Source of the DNA: Deltaproteobacteria bacterium
Lineage (GTDB): Bacteria; Desulfobacterota; Desulfobacteria; Desulfobacterales; ETH-SRB1
Reading direction: 5' to 3'
Length of the DNA stretch: 8,434 bases
Assembly: GCA_030627475.1 (NCBI GenBank)
Contig: DAOURZ010000042.1
Span: forward strand, 1 to 8,434
The position numbers and the translations under genes were made by a program. The notes beneath the pieces are model-generated. The model was not told the origin of the DNA. It did no database searches and worked only from the letters and a program-made list of their open reading frames with translations. Within the stretch, counting starts at the first letter, position 1, and each line of letters opens with the position of its first letter. Positions 1-8,209 of this stretch are shown piece by piece.

Positions 1-14
1 CGTTGCGAAAGCTC

Positions 15-45
15 GGAATATCCCGATATTCCTGCGCTTACGCGC
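15..45. repeat. Two adjacent small inverted repeats at left edge
   Basis: The sequence shows GGAATATC (15-22), a 2-nt spacer and its exact reverse complement GATATTCC (25-32). This is followed by GCGC (34-37), TTAC, GCGC (42-45). A 7-nt direct repeat TGCGAAC follows at 77-83 and 93-99. These GC-richer palindromes contrast with the AT-rich surroundings. They could be part of a dispersed intergenic repeat or the terminator region of a gene to the left. No T-tract follows either hairpin, so a rho-independent terminator is not supported. Confidence 0.45.
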
Positions 46-175
46 CTTGTCAGACGGATGCCCCAACACTTAAAATTGCGAACTTATTTTTGTGCGAACC
101 CTATCTTTGTAGATCTTTTGGAGCGAATCGCAAATCGTCCACGTTCCTAAAATACCTTTCCAAAAGTTTCCATCC

Positions 176-204
176 TTGACTTTAATTATTTTAGTATCTA
201 TAAT
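176..204 (+). promoter_or_regulatory. Sigma70-type promoter of the toxin-antitoxin module
   Basis: A -35 box TTGACT (176-181) and a consensus -10 box TATAAT (199-204) are separated by exactly 17 nt. Transcription would start near 210-212, about 50 nt before the antitoxin start codon. This is the best promoter match I see in the window. It would drive the two-gene toxin-antitoxin module. With no clear terminator after the toxin gene, transcription could continue into the biosynthetic operon. Confidence 0.75.
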
Positions 205-216
205 AGGCCTGTAATA
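199..216. promoter_or_regulatory. Imperfect dyad over the -10 box, possible operator
   Basis: A palindromic core AGGCCT (205-210) is flanked by TAT (199-201) and ATA (214-216), with one further matching pair (203/212). The symmetry covers the -10 box and the predicted transcription start. Ribbon-helix-helix antitoxins typically repress their own promoter by binding such dyads, so this is a reasonable operator candidate. Assignment to the antitoxin at 264-497 is inference. Confidence 0.35.
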
Positions 217-230
217 TAGGGATCACTATC

Positions 231-252
231 TTGGTATAAGATTGGTATAAGA
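231..252 (+). repeat. Perfect 11-bp tandem repeat in the antitoxin leader
   Basis: TTGGTATAAGA occurs twice with no gap (231-241 and 242-252), directly before the ribosome binding site of the antitoxin gene. It lies in the predicted 5' untranslated leader. It could be a second operator half-site pair, a site affecting leader RNA, or a slippage duplication. The sequence shows the repeat and its function is unknown. Confidence 0.6.
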
Positions 253-260
253 AAGGAGGG
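253..260 (+). promoter_or_regulatory. Strong ribosome binding site for the antitoxin
   Basis: AAGGAGGG lies only 3-4 nt before the GTG at 264. The spacing is short, but the very strong Shine-Dalgarno match decides the start. The only in-frame ATG downstream (351) would remove the first strand and helix of the DNA-binding fold. Confidence 0.65.
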
Positions 261-263
261 TGT

Positions 264-497
264 GTGCAACAGGCAAAGTTTAGTGTTCAAGAGGCACAAG
301 CACTTTTTTTGAATGATTTCAAAGCGTATGGGTTTAAGGATAAAAGTTCTATGGTCCGAAGGGCTATTGACCATTTTAAAAATAAATTGGAACTTGAAAA
401 TCTAAGAAAATCCGCTGAATTATATTCTGAAATTTATTCCGAAAATGATAATCTAAAAGAATTGACTGAAACAGCCGTAACTGGATGGCCTGAATGA
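264..497 (+). CDS. Ribbon-helix-helix antitoxin of a MazF-type TA module
   Basis: This is a small 77-residue protein starting at GTG. Residues 4-40 look like a ribbon-helix-helix fold: a short strand (KFSVQEA) followed by two helices, with an SSMVRRAIDHF stretch (28-38) resembling the second helix of CopG/MetJ/Arc-type regulators. The charged C-terminal half (40-77) ends in LTETAVTGWPE, a type of tail that usually wraps around and inhibits the partner toxin. It would neutralise the toxin encoded next and repress the shared promoter. Its stop codon overlaps the toxin start by 4 nt (ATGA), so translation is probably coupled. It is not an AbrB-type MazE by sequence, so I give no symbol. The family call rests on pattern and on the toxin partner. 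Confidence 0.78.
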   Translation: MQQAKFSVQEAQALFLNDFKAYGFKDKSSMVRRAIDHFKNKLELENLRKSAELYSEIYSENDNLKELTETAVTGWPE

Positions 498-853
498 CAA
501 TCTTGAAAAGAGGTATGATTATTGATGTAAATCTTGAGCCGACGCAGGGTTCGGAAACAGGAAAAGTCAGACCGTGTATAATTGTAACCAATGATGTTTA
601 TAATGAAAAAGTCCCTGTTATTCAAGTTGTTCCAATTACCGAATGGAGTGCAAAAAAAGTTCGAATAAAAACCAACGTTGAACTCTGTCCTTCACAAGAT
701 AATGGTTTATCAAAAAAATCCGTAGCAGATTGTTTGCAAACACGTCCTATTGATCATCGTCACAGGATGGTAAAAATTCGTGGGAAATTGTCGCTGCCCA
801 AGATACAGGAAATAAATCAAGCTTTAAAAATTATTTTTGAACTTAATTTGTAG
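494..853 (+). CDS. mazF: MazF/PemK-type endoribonuclease toxin
   Basis: This 119-residue protein has the length and motif order of MazF/PemK toxins, which cleave single-stranded mRNA at short sequence motifs and arrest translation. Visible motifs are RG (6-7), the loop PTQGSETGKVRP (16-27) followed by IIVTND (29-34), and VVPIT (45-49). By family knowledge the catalytic pair corresponds to Arg26 and Thr49, both present, so the toxin looks intact. The C-terminal part LSLPKIQEINQALKIIF (104-120 region) matches the usual last helix. The start codon overlaps the antitoxin stop, and no good Shine-Dalgarno is seen, consistent with translational coupling. Role as a stress or addiction module is inferred from the family. 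Confidence 0.9.
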   Translation: MTILKRGMIIDVNLEPTQGSETGKVRPCIIVTNDVYNEKVPVIQVVPITEWSAKKVRIKTNVELCPSQDNGLSKKSVADCLQTRPIDHRHRMVKIRGKLSLPKIQEINQALKIIFELNL

Positions 854-934
854 GAAGGGCACAGATTAACTGCTCCAGGACTTGAGCCAGGATTTGAGAT
901 TTGGCAAATGAAAAGGGTTTAAAAAAATACAGGC
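854..934. other. Gap between toxin gene and operon
   Basis: This 81-bp gap separates the toxin stop from the ketoreductase start. I see no GC-rich hairpin with a T-tract and no convincing -35/-10 pair. TTGAGA (894-899) with TTTAAA (918-923) at 18 nt is the best, and it is poor. Read-through from the promoter at 176-204 is therefore possible. The Shine-Dalgarno signal before 935 is also weak: AAAAGGG (911-917) is too far, and an AGG sits at 931-933. Confidence 0.5.
875..898 (+). repeat. 12-nt near-perfect tandem duplication
   Basis: CCAGGACTTGAG (875-886) is directly followed by CCAGGATTTGAG (887-898), differing at one base. The first copy also sits in a small GCTC/GAGC inverted repeat (872-875 with 884-887). 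It lies upstream of the biosynthetic operon and could be a regulator site or a replication-slippage product. Confidence 0.6.
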
Positions 935-1666
935 ATGAAAAATAATGAAAAAATTGCATTAGTTATCGGTGGAAGTAGAGGAATCGGAAAAGCAACAGCA
1001 ATCCGTCTTGCAAAGTCCGGCTTTAATATTTGGCTCACCTATCAAAGTAATCACGATGCTGCCGATAAAACAAAGGAAGAAATAGAAAAAACAGGAAGAT
1101 CCTGCCGAATTCTTTCATTTGATGTATCCGATTATAAAGAAACAAAGGCAGCTCTGGAAAAAATAGCAGATGATAATCCACCTGATGTAGTGGTATATAA
1201 TGCGGGAATAACCCGTGATAACCTTCTGATGTGGATGACAAAGGAAGAATGGGATTCAGTTCTTTCTGTAAATCTTGATGGATTTTACAATGTCATGCAT
1301 GCTATATTGTTTCCAATGCTTCGTGAGAAACAGGGACGAATCATTGTAGTTTCTTCCACTTCAGGCCAAATCGGCCAGGCCGGTCAGGTAAACTATTCTG
1401 CATCTAAAGCAGGATTGATTGGTGCTGCAAAAGCATTGGCAAGGGAAGTTGGAAAGAGAAATATTATTGTTAATGTAGTTGCTCCGGGAGTAATTGAAAC
1501 AGATATGACAGAAGATCTTTCAAAAAAGAATATTTTGCCTCTTATCCCGCTTAATCGTTTTGGAAGTTCCGCAGATGTTGCATCAGTCGTTAATTTTTTA
1601 TGCAGCGAAGAAAATATGTATATCCACGGTCAGGTTATCGGCATTAACGGAGGTCTGGCCATATAA
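935..1666 (+). CDS. fabG: FabG-type 3-oxoacyl-ACP reductase (SDR family)
   Basis: This 243-residue classical short-chain dehydrogenase has the length of FabG. It shows the nucleotide-binding loop GGSRGIG (12-18), the NAG motif (89-91) and a full catalytic tetrad Asn113, Ser141, Tyr154 and Lys158 in the YSASK context. The C-terminal end VIGINGGLAI is typical of FabG. In the pathway it should reduce the 3-oxo group formed by the ketosynthase to a 3-hydroxyacyl thioester, probably with NADPH, in the cytoplasm. The start ATG at 935 is chosen because it places the Rossmann strand at residues 7-11, as in relatives; its ribosome binding site is weak. It is the first gene of the operon, and only 3 nt separate its stop from the next start. 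The substrate is probably a chain on the cluster's own ACP rather than housekeeping fatty acids, which is inference. Confidence 0.92.
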   Translation: MKNNEKIALVIGGSRGIGKATAIRLAKSGFNIWLTYQSNHDAADKTKEEIEKTGRSCRILSFDVSDYKETKAALEKIADDNPPDVVVYNAGITRDNLLMWMTKEEWDSVLSVNLDGFYNVMHAILFPMLREKQGRIIVVSSTSGQIGQAGQVNYSASKAGLIGAAKALAREVGKRNIIVNVVAPGVIETDMTEDLSKKNILPLIPLNRFGSSADVASVVNFLCSEENMYIHGQVIGINGGLAI

Positions 1667-1669
1667 CTA

Positions 1670-3172
1670 ATGAAAAAGTATGATAATATAGTTGTAGGAA
1701 GCGGCATCAGCGGATTGACAATTGCTCTTTTGCTCGGCCTGAACGGTCGCCGCGTTCTGCTTCTTGAAAAAAATACACATATCGGTGGATCCCTTGCAAG
1801 GTTTTACAAACAAGGAATTCCTTTTGATACAGGTTTTCATTTTACCGGTGGATTTTATAAAAACGGAATTCTTCACGATATGCTGACCGTTCTCGGGATC
1901 CATGATTATATAAGGCCGATTTATATTGCACAGGGTAAAAACAACCGTTTTGTTTTTGAAAAAGAACAGGCTGTATTTGACCTGCCAATCGGTTACCAGG
2001 CAATTATTTCAAAACTCAAGGATTATTTTCCATCGGAAACAACCGCTATTGACCGTTATTTTGATATGGTCAAAGATGTCTGTTGCAAGACCGTTTCAAT
2101 GGGTTTGCGTAACAGCACTCTTTCTCCGAATATTATCAATGAGGATTATATAAGCCTTGACAAAGTTCTGAACAACTTAACTGACAATCGTCTGCTCAGA
2201 GGATTGCTGTCCGGTTTCTGCATGTGCCACGGAGTTAAGCCTGCAGAAATTTCGTTTGCAAACCACAGTCGTGTCAGTTACGACCTGTATAAGTCCATGT
2301 CTCGCGTTAAAAACGGCGGGGATGCCTTTATAAAAGCCTTTAAAGAACGTTTTGCGAAACTTGATATTGATGTTATGTGCGACAGCTTTATCAAGGAATG
2401 TATTGACATAAAAAATGAGCATGTTGGACGATTTGTCTTGAACAATGGAGATGAAATTTCCTGTAAGCACTGTATCTTTACAATTCATCCTCAAGAAATC
2501 CTGAAAATCCTTCCACAAAAACATTTGAGCAAAGCTTTTATTAATCGAATAAAAGCTTTTGAACCATCAGCAGGTTTTTTTTCTGTATACGGAATTGTTG
2601 AATCGGACAATGCTTTTGATACGGTTGAGCCGACAATTCTTTCCCTGTTCCCGACAGCCGACATTAACTTATTAATAGACCCGTATAATCCTGGCCCGCC
2701 TGCTATGGTAATCATGAAAAACACAGAAACGATCAATGCCAAACCATACAACGTATTGAATGCCCTTGAAGTTTCTTTCCCTGAAAATGTTGAGGACTGG
2801 AAAAATTCAAAAAAAGGGAAGCGTCCTGACGGCTATATGAAATACAAGCAAGAACGTATTAATAATATAAGCAAACGCATTATAAATACTTATCCGGAAT
2901 ATAGTAATTCATTTAAAGTGGTCGCTGCTGCATCTATTTTAACATTCAAAGATTATCTGCATTCTCCTCATGGCTCGGCTTATGGAATTAAACAAAAAAT
3001 CGGACAGTTTAATCTTTTTGGCAAGCTTCCATTGCGAAATGTGTATGTTGCCGGTCAAAGTTCCGTATTGCCGGGTCTTGTAGGCGCAATGATGTCATCT
3101 TTTATTGTGGGACGTGCTGTAATCGGCAAAGACGATTACAATCGTTTTATCGGGCGGAGATTAGAGAGTTGA
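1670..3172 (+). CDS. CrtI/CrtISO/RetSat-type FAD-dependent oxidoreductase
   Basis: This 500-residue protein opens with an FAD-binding Rossmann motif GSGISG (10-15) and the acidic strand end LLLEK (30-34). Then come GGSL (39-42) and the FDTGFHFTGG segment, which is characteristic of phytoene desaturase, carotenoid isomerase and retinol saturase relatives. The second FAD segment NVYVAGQSSVLPG lies at 457-469, and HSPHGSAYGI just before it also fits the family. These enzymes desaturate, saturate or isomerise long conjugated chains. No phytoene synthase or prenyl transferase is nearby and the neighbours are fatty-acid-like enzymes, so I infer a polyene acyl substrate rather than a carotenoid. It starts 3 nt after the ketoreductase stop, with GGAGG at 1649-1653 rather distant. 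Its stop overlaps the next start as TTGA. The reaction direction cannot be read from the sequence. Confidence 0.85.
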   Translation: MKKYDNIVVGSGISGLTIALLLGLNGRRVLLLEKNTHIGGSLARFYKQGIPFDTGFHFTGGFYKNGILHDMLTVLGIHDYIRPIYIAQGKNNRFVFEKEQAVFDLPIGYQAIISKLKDYFPSETTAIDRYFDMVKDVCCKTVSMGLRNSTLSPNIINEDYISLDKVLNNLTDNRLLRGLLSGFCMCHGVKPAEISFANHSRVSYDLYKSMSRVKNGGDAFIKAFKERFAKLDIDVMCDSFIKECIDIKNEHVGRFVLNNGDEISCKHCIFTIHPQEILKILPQKHLSKAFINRIKAFEPSAGFFSVYGIVESDNAFDTVEPTILSLFPTADINLLIDPYNPGPPAMVIMKNTETINAKPYNVLNALEVSFPENVEDWKNSKKGKRPDGYMKYKQERINNISKRIINTYPEYSNSFKVVAAASILTFKDYLHSPHGSAYGIKQKIGQFNLFGKLPLRNVYVAGQSSVLPGLVGAMMSSFIVGRAVIGKDDYNRFIGRRLES

Positions 3173-4389
3173 AACGCGTAGTTATATCGGGTGTCGGCGC
3201 AGTATCGGCTATGGGAAATAATGTTCCTTCGCTTGTCAGGGGAATTGAAGATGGAAGAAGTGCTGTCCATTATATGGAAGGCTGGAATCAATATACAGGT
3301 CTACGCAGTCTTGTAGGCGCACCGGCGGAATTAATAAACGAAAAGACCATACCGCGCAAAAACAGACGGTCAATGGGCAGAATGAGCATTTTTGCTGTGC
3401 AGGCGGCAGAGCAGGCTTTATCAGATTCGGGCATAGAACCTGAAGAATTAACTTCAGGCCGTGTTGGATGTATTATCGGCTCAACAATGGGAAGCGCCAA
3501 AAGTCTTAATGAAACATTTGAAATCATGCTGCCTCAAAAAGATTTGACACAGCTTTCATCAATGAAGTTTTTTCAGTGTGTTTCACATACAGCGGCTATG
3601 AATGTATCACAGTATCTGGGCATTACAGGTTGCGTTCTTGCAACCTCGGCAGCCTGTGCATCAGCATTGCAGGCAGTCAGTACAGGCTATGACTTAATAA
3701 GGCTTGGAAAGCAGGATGCTGTTCTTTGCGGTGGTGCGGAAGAACTTCATCCTACAGTAACCGGTTCTTTTGATGTTCTTTTTGCAACGTCGTCAAGCTA
3801 TAATGACAAACCACACAAAACACCCAGGCCTTTTGACAGAGACCGTGACGGACTGGTATGCGGAGAAGGAAGCGGAATACTGGTAATTGAAGAATACGAA
3901 CGCGCCTTAAAACGAAATGCAAAAATATACGCAGAAATCACAGGATATCATACCTGTGGAAGTGGTGTGCATGTCAGCCGGCCTGACAAAAAATCAATAG
4001 CTTCCTGCCTCAGGCAAGCACTTGCAAGTGCAAACGTTTCCTCAAACGAAGTTGATTATATTAATGCCCATGCAACGGCAACCATACAAGGAGACAAAGA
4101 AGAAGCCAGCGCAATAAAAGAGGTTTTAGGAGATTTAACACCTGTAAGCAGCCTGAAGGGATATATAGGGCACACTCTGGGTGCATCCGGAGCGCTGGAA
4201 TTAATTGTATCACTTGCAATGATGGAAAAAGGAATAATATATCCTACCCTGAATTTAGACAACATTAGCTCTGACTGTCAGGGTATCAATCATGTAATAG
4301 AACCTGTTGCTAAAAATATTTCAATTATGGTTAAAAATTGTTTTGCCTTTGGTGGTATAAATTCTGTACTGGTATGTAAAAAATTATGA
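3169..4389 (+). CDS. FabF-type beta-ketoacyl-ACP synthase
   Basis: This 406-residue protein matches the length and motifs of KAS I/II condensing enzymes. The active-site cysteine is Cys163 in TSAACASAL, the decarboxylating histidines are His301 (NAHATAT) and His335 (GYIGHTLGASGA) with Lys330, and the gatekeeper phenylalanine is Phe394 (FAFGGINS). It should condense malonyl-ACP with an acyl thioester by decarboxylative Claisen chemistry, so it is a catalytically complete ketosynthase and not a chain-length factor. HATAT replaces the HGTST seen in many FabF proteins. The start is a TTG at 3169 overlapping the previous stop as TTGA, supported by GGAG at 3156-3159 nine nt upstream and by MKRVVISGVGAVSAMG, which is the usual N-terminus. 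There is no malonyl transferase in the window, so one is presumably borrowed from primary metabolism. Confidence 0.92.
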   Translation: MKRVVISGVGAVSAMGNNVPSLVRGIEDGRSAVHYMEGWNQYTGLRSLVGAPAELINEKTIPRKNRRSMGRMSIFAVQAAEQALSDSGIEPEELTSGRVGCIIGSTMGSAKSLNETFEIMLPQKDLTQLSSMKFFQCVSHTAAMNVSQYLGITGCVLATSAACASALQAVSTGYDLIRLGKQDAVLCGGAEELHPTVTGSFDVLFATSSSYNDKPHKTPRPFDRDRDGLVCGEGSGILVIEEYERALKRNAKIYAEITGYHTCGSGVHVSRPDKKSIASCLRQALASANVSSNEVDYINAHATATIQGDKEEASAIKEVLGDLTPVSSLKGYIGHTLGASGALELIVSLAMMEKGIIYPTLNLDNISSDCQGINHVIEPVAKNISIMVKNCFAFGGINSVLVCKKL

Positions 4390-4685
4390 AACAAGAAATC
4401 ACGGAAAAAAAAATAATTGCAATGACAAACCAGGTTTTTGAAGAGTCCTTTGAGATAGAAACGGAAAGACTTCAGCCCAAAATGAATATATTTGAGGACC
4501 TCGGCCTGGACAGCCTGGATATTGTTGATCTAATCGTTGCTATTCAGCAAAAGTTCGACGTTAAAATTCGTAACGATGAGAGAGTCAGGGATATTAGAAC
4601 GCTGGAGGATGTTTACCGGTTTATTATTATACTGAAAAAAGAAGTGGCCTTATCAGAAACAAAGAGAGAGCAACAAAAAGTTTGA
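4386..4685 (+). CDS. Acyl carrier protein
   Basis: This small acidic 99-residue protein is slightly longer than the roughly 78 residues of housekeeping ACPs. The phosphopantetheine attachment site is Ser43 in FEDLGLDSLDIVDL (36-49), followed by the helix III region KFDVKI. A lysine/glutamate-rich tail after residue 80 accounts for the extra length. It should carry the growing chain as a thioester between the ketosynthase, ketoreductase, hotdog domain and acyltransferase. It needs a phosphopantetheinyl transferase that is not in the window. The start ATG overlaps the ketosynthase stop by 4 nt, and no strong ribosome binding site is visible, so coupled translation is likely. A dedicated ACP inside the operon supports a specialised pathway. 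Confidence 0.92.
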   Translation: MKQEITEKKIIAMTNQVFEESFEIETERLQPKMNIFEDLGLDSLDIVDLIVAIQQKFDVKIRNDERVRDIRTLEDVYRFIIILKKEVALSETKREQQKV

Positions 4686-5425
4686 AACTGATCTTTTTCA
4701 ATATTGTGTTTTATTTTGTATTTTGTTTGTACTCGGTTGTTGCTATCCCTGTACTGACTCTCCTTGTTGCATGTTTTTCATTAGTTATGTCTCATCGTAA
4801 TACCATGAAGTGGTTTCGCCGGGCAATAAGCTGGTACGGAATGGTAGCTATAAAAGTACTTCCTTTTCCGTTGATCAGGATCTACTATAAAGATTATGAA
4901 AAAAAATCCGGGTATGGGCCTTATATTTTTGTTTGTAATCATAGAGCTGCCACAGATCCTTTTTTAATGGCCTGCCTGCCATATGAATGTATCCAGGTTG
5001 TGAATATCTGGCCTTTTCGATTACCTGTTTTGGGTATTTATGCTCGCTGGGCCGGGTACTTAAGTATTAATGAGATGCCTTTTAAACAATTTTCAAAACA
5101 AGCGGTTAAATTACTGAGGCAGGGAGTTTCCATTATTGTATTTCCGGAAGGAACCCGATCAGGAGACAAGTCAATGGGCCAGTTTCATGGTTCGATTTTT
5201 CGCGTTGCCATTGAAGCTAAATGCCCGATTGTGCCGGTATGTATTAGCGGTAACGAAAATATTCCTCCACGAGGTTCTTTTTTACTCAGACCCGGAAAAA
5301 TAAAAATACATAAATTGCCGGCAATAAAATGGGAAAGATTTAAAGATCTTAAACCTTTTAAATTAAAGAACATGGTACGAAATATTATATCTGAAGAGGT
5401 AGCTGTAATGGACAGGAAAGAATAA
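4682..5425 (+). CDS. PlsC-type membrane acyltransferase
   Basis: This 247-residue protein belongs to the lysophosphatidate acyltransferase family. A long hydrophobic N-terminus (about 3-35) is one or two membrane segments, followed by the cytoplasmic acyltransferase domain. That domain has motif I NHRAATD (86-92; His87 and Asp92 of HX4D) and the motif FPEGTRS (154-160). The segment PIVPVCISG is the usual late motif. It would transfer an acyl chain from ACP or CoA to a hydroxyl acceptor such as a glycerolipid at the inner membrane. The start is a TTG at 4682 overlapping the ACP stop as TTGA, with a weak GAGAG upstream. The next ATG (codon 36) would delete the membrane segment, so TTG is preferred. 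In this context it probably attaches the operon's product to a lipid, which is inference. Confidence 0.88.
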   Translation: MKLIFFNIVFYFVFCLYSVVAIPVLTLLVACFSLVMSHRNTMKWFRRAISWYGMVAIKVLPFPLIRIYYKDYEKKSGYGPYIFVCNHRAATDPFLMACLPYECIQVVNIWPFRLPVLGIYARWAGYLSINEMPFKQFSKQAVKLLRQGVSIIVFPEGTRSGDKSMGQFHGSIFRVAIEAKCPIVPVCISGNENIPPRGSFLLRPGKIKIHKLPAIKWERFKDLKPFKLKNMVRNIISEEVAVMDRKE

Positions 5426-6729
5426 TGGAATTAAAGAAATATATGGATATAGAGTTTTCCGAACCTCACATTATAAGAAAACTTCAGGAAAAAAGGCTTC
5501 GCAATCATCTTGTTTACTGCAGCAAGCATTCCCCGTATTATCAAAGAATTCTGAAAGATTCATGTATCGACTTTGAACGTATAACACTTGAACAACTTTG
5601 TGAACTCCCCTTTACTGAAAAATCTGATCTTGAAAAATACAATAATGATTTTTGTGCTGTTTCGCCTGCCAGGATTGTTGATATTGTTTTATCATCAGGA
5701 ACAACAGGCTGTCCAACGCGCATAATGTATACGGATTATGATTTAAACCGACTTGCCTATAATGAACAAAAGTCATTTGCCGGATGCGGAATTACCGCAG
5801 AAGATATAGTGCTGCTAACCTGTACTATTGACCGGTGTTTTGTTGCAGGGCTTGCTTATTTTCTTGGTGTGCGCAGTCTCGGCGCAACAGCTATTAGAAA
5901 CGGCCTGAATACTCTGGAAAGTCAGAAGGATATTATTTTAAGCATGACGCCTACTGTAATTGTTGGTGTACCGACATTCTTGAAAAAATTAGGTTTATAT
6001 CTGCAAAATAATAAAATAGATCCGGCAAAAACTGCTGTTTCCAAGCTCGTATGTATAGGCGAACCTTTACGGAATCAAAATCTTTCACTACTGAAAATCG
6101 GCCTGGATTTAGAAGAAATATGGCAGGCAAAAGCATTTTCAACTTATGCATCAACAGAAACAGTTACTACATTCTGTGAATGTACTGCTCAACAAGGGGG
6201 ACACCTTCATCCGGATTTGGCTGTTGTAGAAATTGTTGATCAAAATGGTAAGGTTCTTCCACCAAAACATATTGGTGAAGTCGTTGTTACTCCGATAGCT
6301 ATGGAAGGGATGCCTCTTGTTCGTTTTAAAACCGGTGATATAAGTTTTTTAATCATTGATCAATGTCCCTGTGGACGACATTCTCCAAGACTTGGCCCTA
6401 TTCTGGGAAGAAAAAAACAAATGCTGAAAGTTCGCGGTACAACTTTCTATCCACAGTCGATTTTTTCAGCACTTGAAGAAATTAATGACATCGACGATTA
6501 TTATATTATAGTATCCGGTAAAACTGATTTGTCCGACAATATAAAGATATATGTCAGCGTAAAAGAAAATTCTTGTGACAGCAAAATAATACAGAATAAA
6601 CTTCAGACAAAACTAAGAGTTAAACCGACCGTTATAATTACCGATAAAGAAAAAATAGCGCAGCAGGTATACACTCCTGAGTCGAGAAAACCCGTTCGTT
6701 TCATAGACAGGAGAAAACAAAATGCATAG
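5425..6729 (+). CDS. PaaK-type adenylate-forming acid:CoA/ACP ligase
   Basis: This 434-residue protein has the length and layout of phenylacetate-CoA ligases. The ATP-binding loop SSGTTGCPT is at 90-98, the adenylate motif YASTE at 241-245, RFKTGD at 300-305, CPCGR at 314-318, the hinge region LGRKKQMLKVRG at 327-338, and a C-terminal lysine (Lys422) in the SRKPVRFIDRR context. The family activates a carboxylate as acyl-AMP and passes it to CoA. In an operon with its own ACP, direct loading onto that ACP is also possible. The substrate cannot be read from sequence: an aromatic acid is the family precedent, but a fatty acid or chain intermediate is equally open. The start ATG shares one base with the acyltransferase stop and has AGGAAA (5414-5419) at good spacing. 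It overlaps the following gene by 8 nt. Confidence 0.86.
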   Translation: MELKKYMDIEFSEPHIIRKLQEKRLRNHLVYCSKHSPYYQRILKDSCIDFERITLEQLCELPFTEKSDLEKYNNDFCAVSPARIVDIVLSSGTTGCPTRIMYTDYDLNRLAYNEQKSFAGCGITAEDIVLLTCTIDRCFVAGLAYFLGVRSLGATAIRNGLNTLESQKDIILSMTPTVIVGVPTFLKKLGLYLQNNKIDPAKTAVSKLVCIGEPLRNQNLSLLKIGLDLEEIWQAKAFSTYASTETVTTFCECTAQQGGHLHPDLAVVEIVDQNGKVLPPKHIGEVVVTPIAMEGMPLVRFKTGDISFLIIDQCPCGRHSPRLGPILGRKKQMLKVRGTTFYPQSIFSALEEINDIDDYYIIVSGKTDLSDNIKIYVSVKENSCDSKIIQNKLQTKLRVKPTVIITDKEKIAQQVYTPESRKPVRFIDRRKQNA

Positions 6730-8209
6730 CTGCCATAGCAGAATCTCAAATTTTGAATTTTCAAGTGCGGATATTGCAGACGCAGTAAAAAACGATAATC
6801 TTCTTTCAATGGAGATTGAATTCAGCCTGCATTGCAACTTTCGATGTCCTTACTGTTATGTGCCGCATAATTCATATCCCGAGAATGAGCTTTCCAAAGA
6901 AGAAATATGTGATGTCATCTTTCAGGCAAAAGACATGGGAGCAAGAAAAATTATTATTCTTGGCGGTGAACCGACATTATATCCTGACCTTCCGGATATG
7001 ATCCGGTTTATCAGAAAACAGGATCTCGAAGCCGAAATATTTACAAATGGAACCAGGATAACCGAAGATTTTGCAAAACAATTATATGATAACAACGTAA
7101 GAGTTGTTTTAAAAATGAATTCATTTGATGAAAATCGTCAGGATATGCTTGCAGGAAAAAAAGGTTCGTTTAATTCCATAAAACAAGCCCTCCAAAATTT
7201 AAAAAAGGTGGGATATCCTTCGGAAGAAAGTTTCCTCGCTGTCAGTACAATTATTTGCCGGTATAATATTAATGAACTGGAAACAATGTGGCAGTGGCTT
7301 AGAGATCAGAAAATAGTTCCATATTTCGAAATTATTACACCTCAAGAAAATGCTAAACATAACAATTGGCTATACGTTAATCCAAAAGAGCTCTATGATA
7401 TTTTTACCAGGATTTCAGAGATTGATCGCACCAGGTATGGTCAAAACTGGGATCCCCAACCGCCACTAATTGGGAACAGATGTCTGCGACACCAGTTTTC
7501 CTGCCTTGTGACATCGACCGGCAATGTTATGCCCTGCGTTGGAGTTGGCATAACAATAGGCAATATACGCAAACAACAGCTTAAAAATATTATAAAAGAC
7601 AGCGAGGTTCTCTGTGATTTAAAGAATCATATCAATACAATAAAGGGACCCTGCAGGACATGTGAAAAAGCTGAGTATTGTTATGGCTGTCGGGGAGCTG
7701 CATATCAATTAACCGGCGATTATCTTGCCTCAGATCCTTTGTGCTGGAAAAACATTGACCACCAGGATGAAATTGTTCATTTGCCTGTAGCAGTTGATGA
7801 AATTATCCCCCAAAAATCCCCGATGAAAGTTATTGATACACTAATTAGTGTATCCGAAAGATCTGCAGATGTATCGGTAACAATACAGAAAGAGATGCTG
7901 TTTGTTGGAGAAGACGGCATTGTTGACGATGCTATTTATCTTGAAATGATGGCACAATCAATAGCAGCTCTCAACGGCTTTAAGCAGCTTGGCATATCAG
8001 AGTCGGCACCGGAAGGATTCCTGTTGGGTGCAAAAAATTTTGAAATTCTAAAAGAATCAAGAGTTGGAGACAAATTGACAATATCTGTTTACAAATATGC
8101 AAAATACGGCGATTTCGGTGTAATAAAAGGAACAATTTCCAGGGATGAAGAGGTGATTGCGCAAGGAGAAATAAAAGTTTGGCATAATTCTGACCACCTG
8201 AAATTATAG
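6722..8209 (+). CDS. Radical SAM/SPASM enzyme fused to ApeP-like hotdog domain
   Basis: This is a 495-residue two-domain protein. Residues about 28-230 form a radical SAM domain with the [4Fe-4S] cluster motif CNFRCPYC (Cys38, Cys42, Cys45) and the SAM-binding GGEP (81-84). Residues about 250-345 form a SPASM-like region with Cys254, Cys261, Cys272, the set Cys311, Cys314, Cys320, Cys323 and Cys341, which could bind auxiliary iron-sulfur clusters. Residues about 358-490 resemble the ApeP/FabZ-like 3-hydroxyacyl-ACP dehydratase hotdog fold: IPQKSPMKVID (362-372), YLEMMAQSIAAL around Glu408, GFLLGAKNFEI, and a final strand rich in valine. Family members usually have LPHxxPM, but here the His is Gln364. 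A good ribosome binding site, AGGAG (6709-6713), sits 8 nt before the ATG. The fusion ties radical chemistry to an ACP-bound acyl chain. The reaction is unknown, and either domain's activity is inferred. Confidence 0.85.
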   Translation: MHSCHSRISNFEFSSADIADAVKNDNLLSMEIEFSLHCNFRCPYCYVPHNSYPENELSKEEICDVIFQAKDMGARKIIILGGEPTLYPDLPDMIRFIRKQDLEAEIFTNGTRITEDFAKQLYDNNVRVVLKMNSFDENRQDMLAGKKGSFNSIKQALQNLKKVGYPSEESFLAVSTIICRYNINELETMWQWLRDQKIVPYFEIITPQENAKHNNWLYVNPKELYDIFTRISEIDRTRYGQNWDPQPPLIGNRCLRHQFSCLVTSTGNVMPCVGVGITIGNIRKQQLKNIIKDSEVLCDLKNHINTIKGPCRTCEKAEYCYGCRGAAYQLTGDYLASDPLCWKNIDHQDEIVHLPVAVDEIIPQKSPMKVIDTLISVSERSADVSVTIQKEMLFVGEDGIVDDAIYLEMMAQSIAALNGFKQLGISESAPEGFLLGAKNFEILKESRVGDKLTISVYKYAKYGDFGVIKGTISRDEEVIAQGEIKVWHNSDHLKL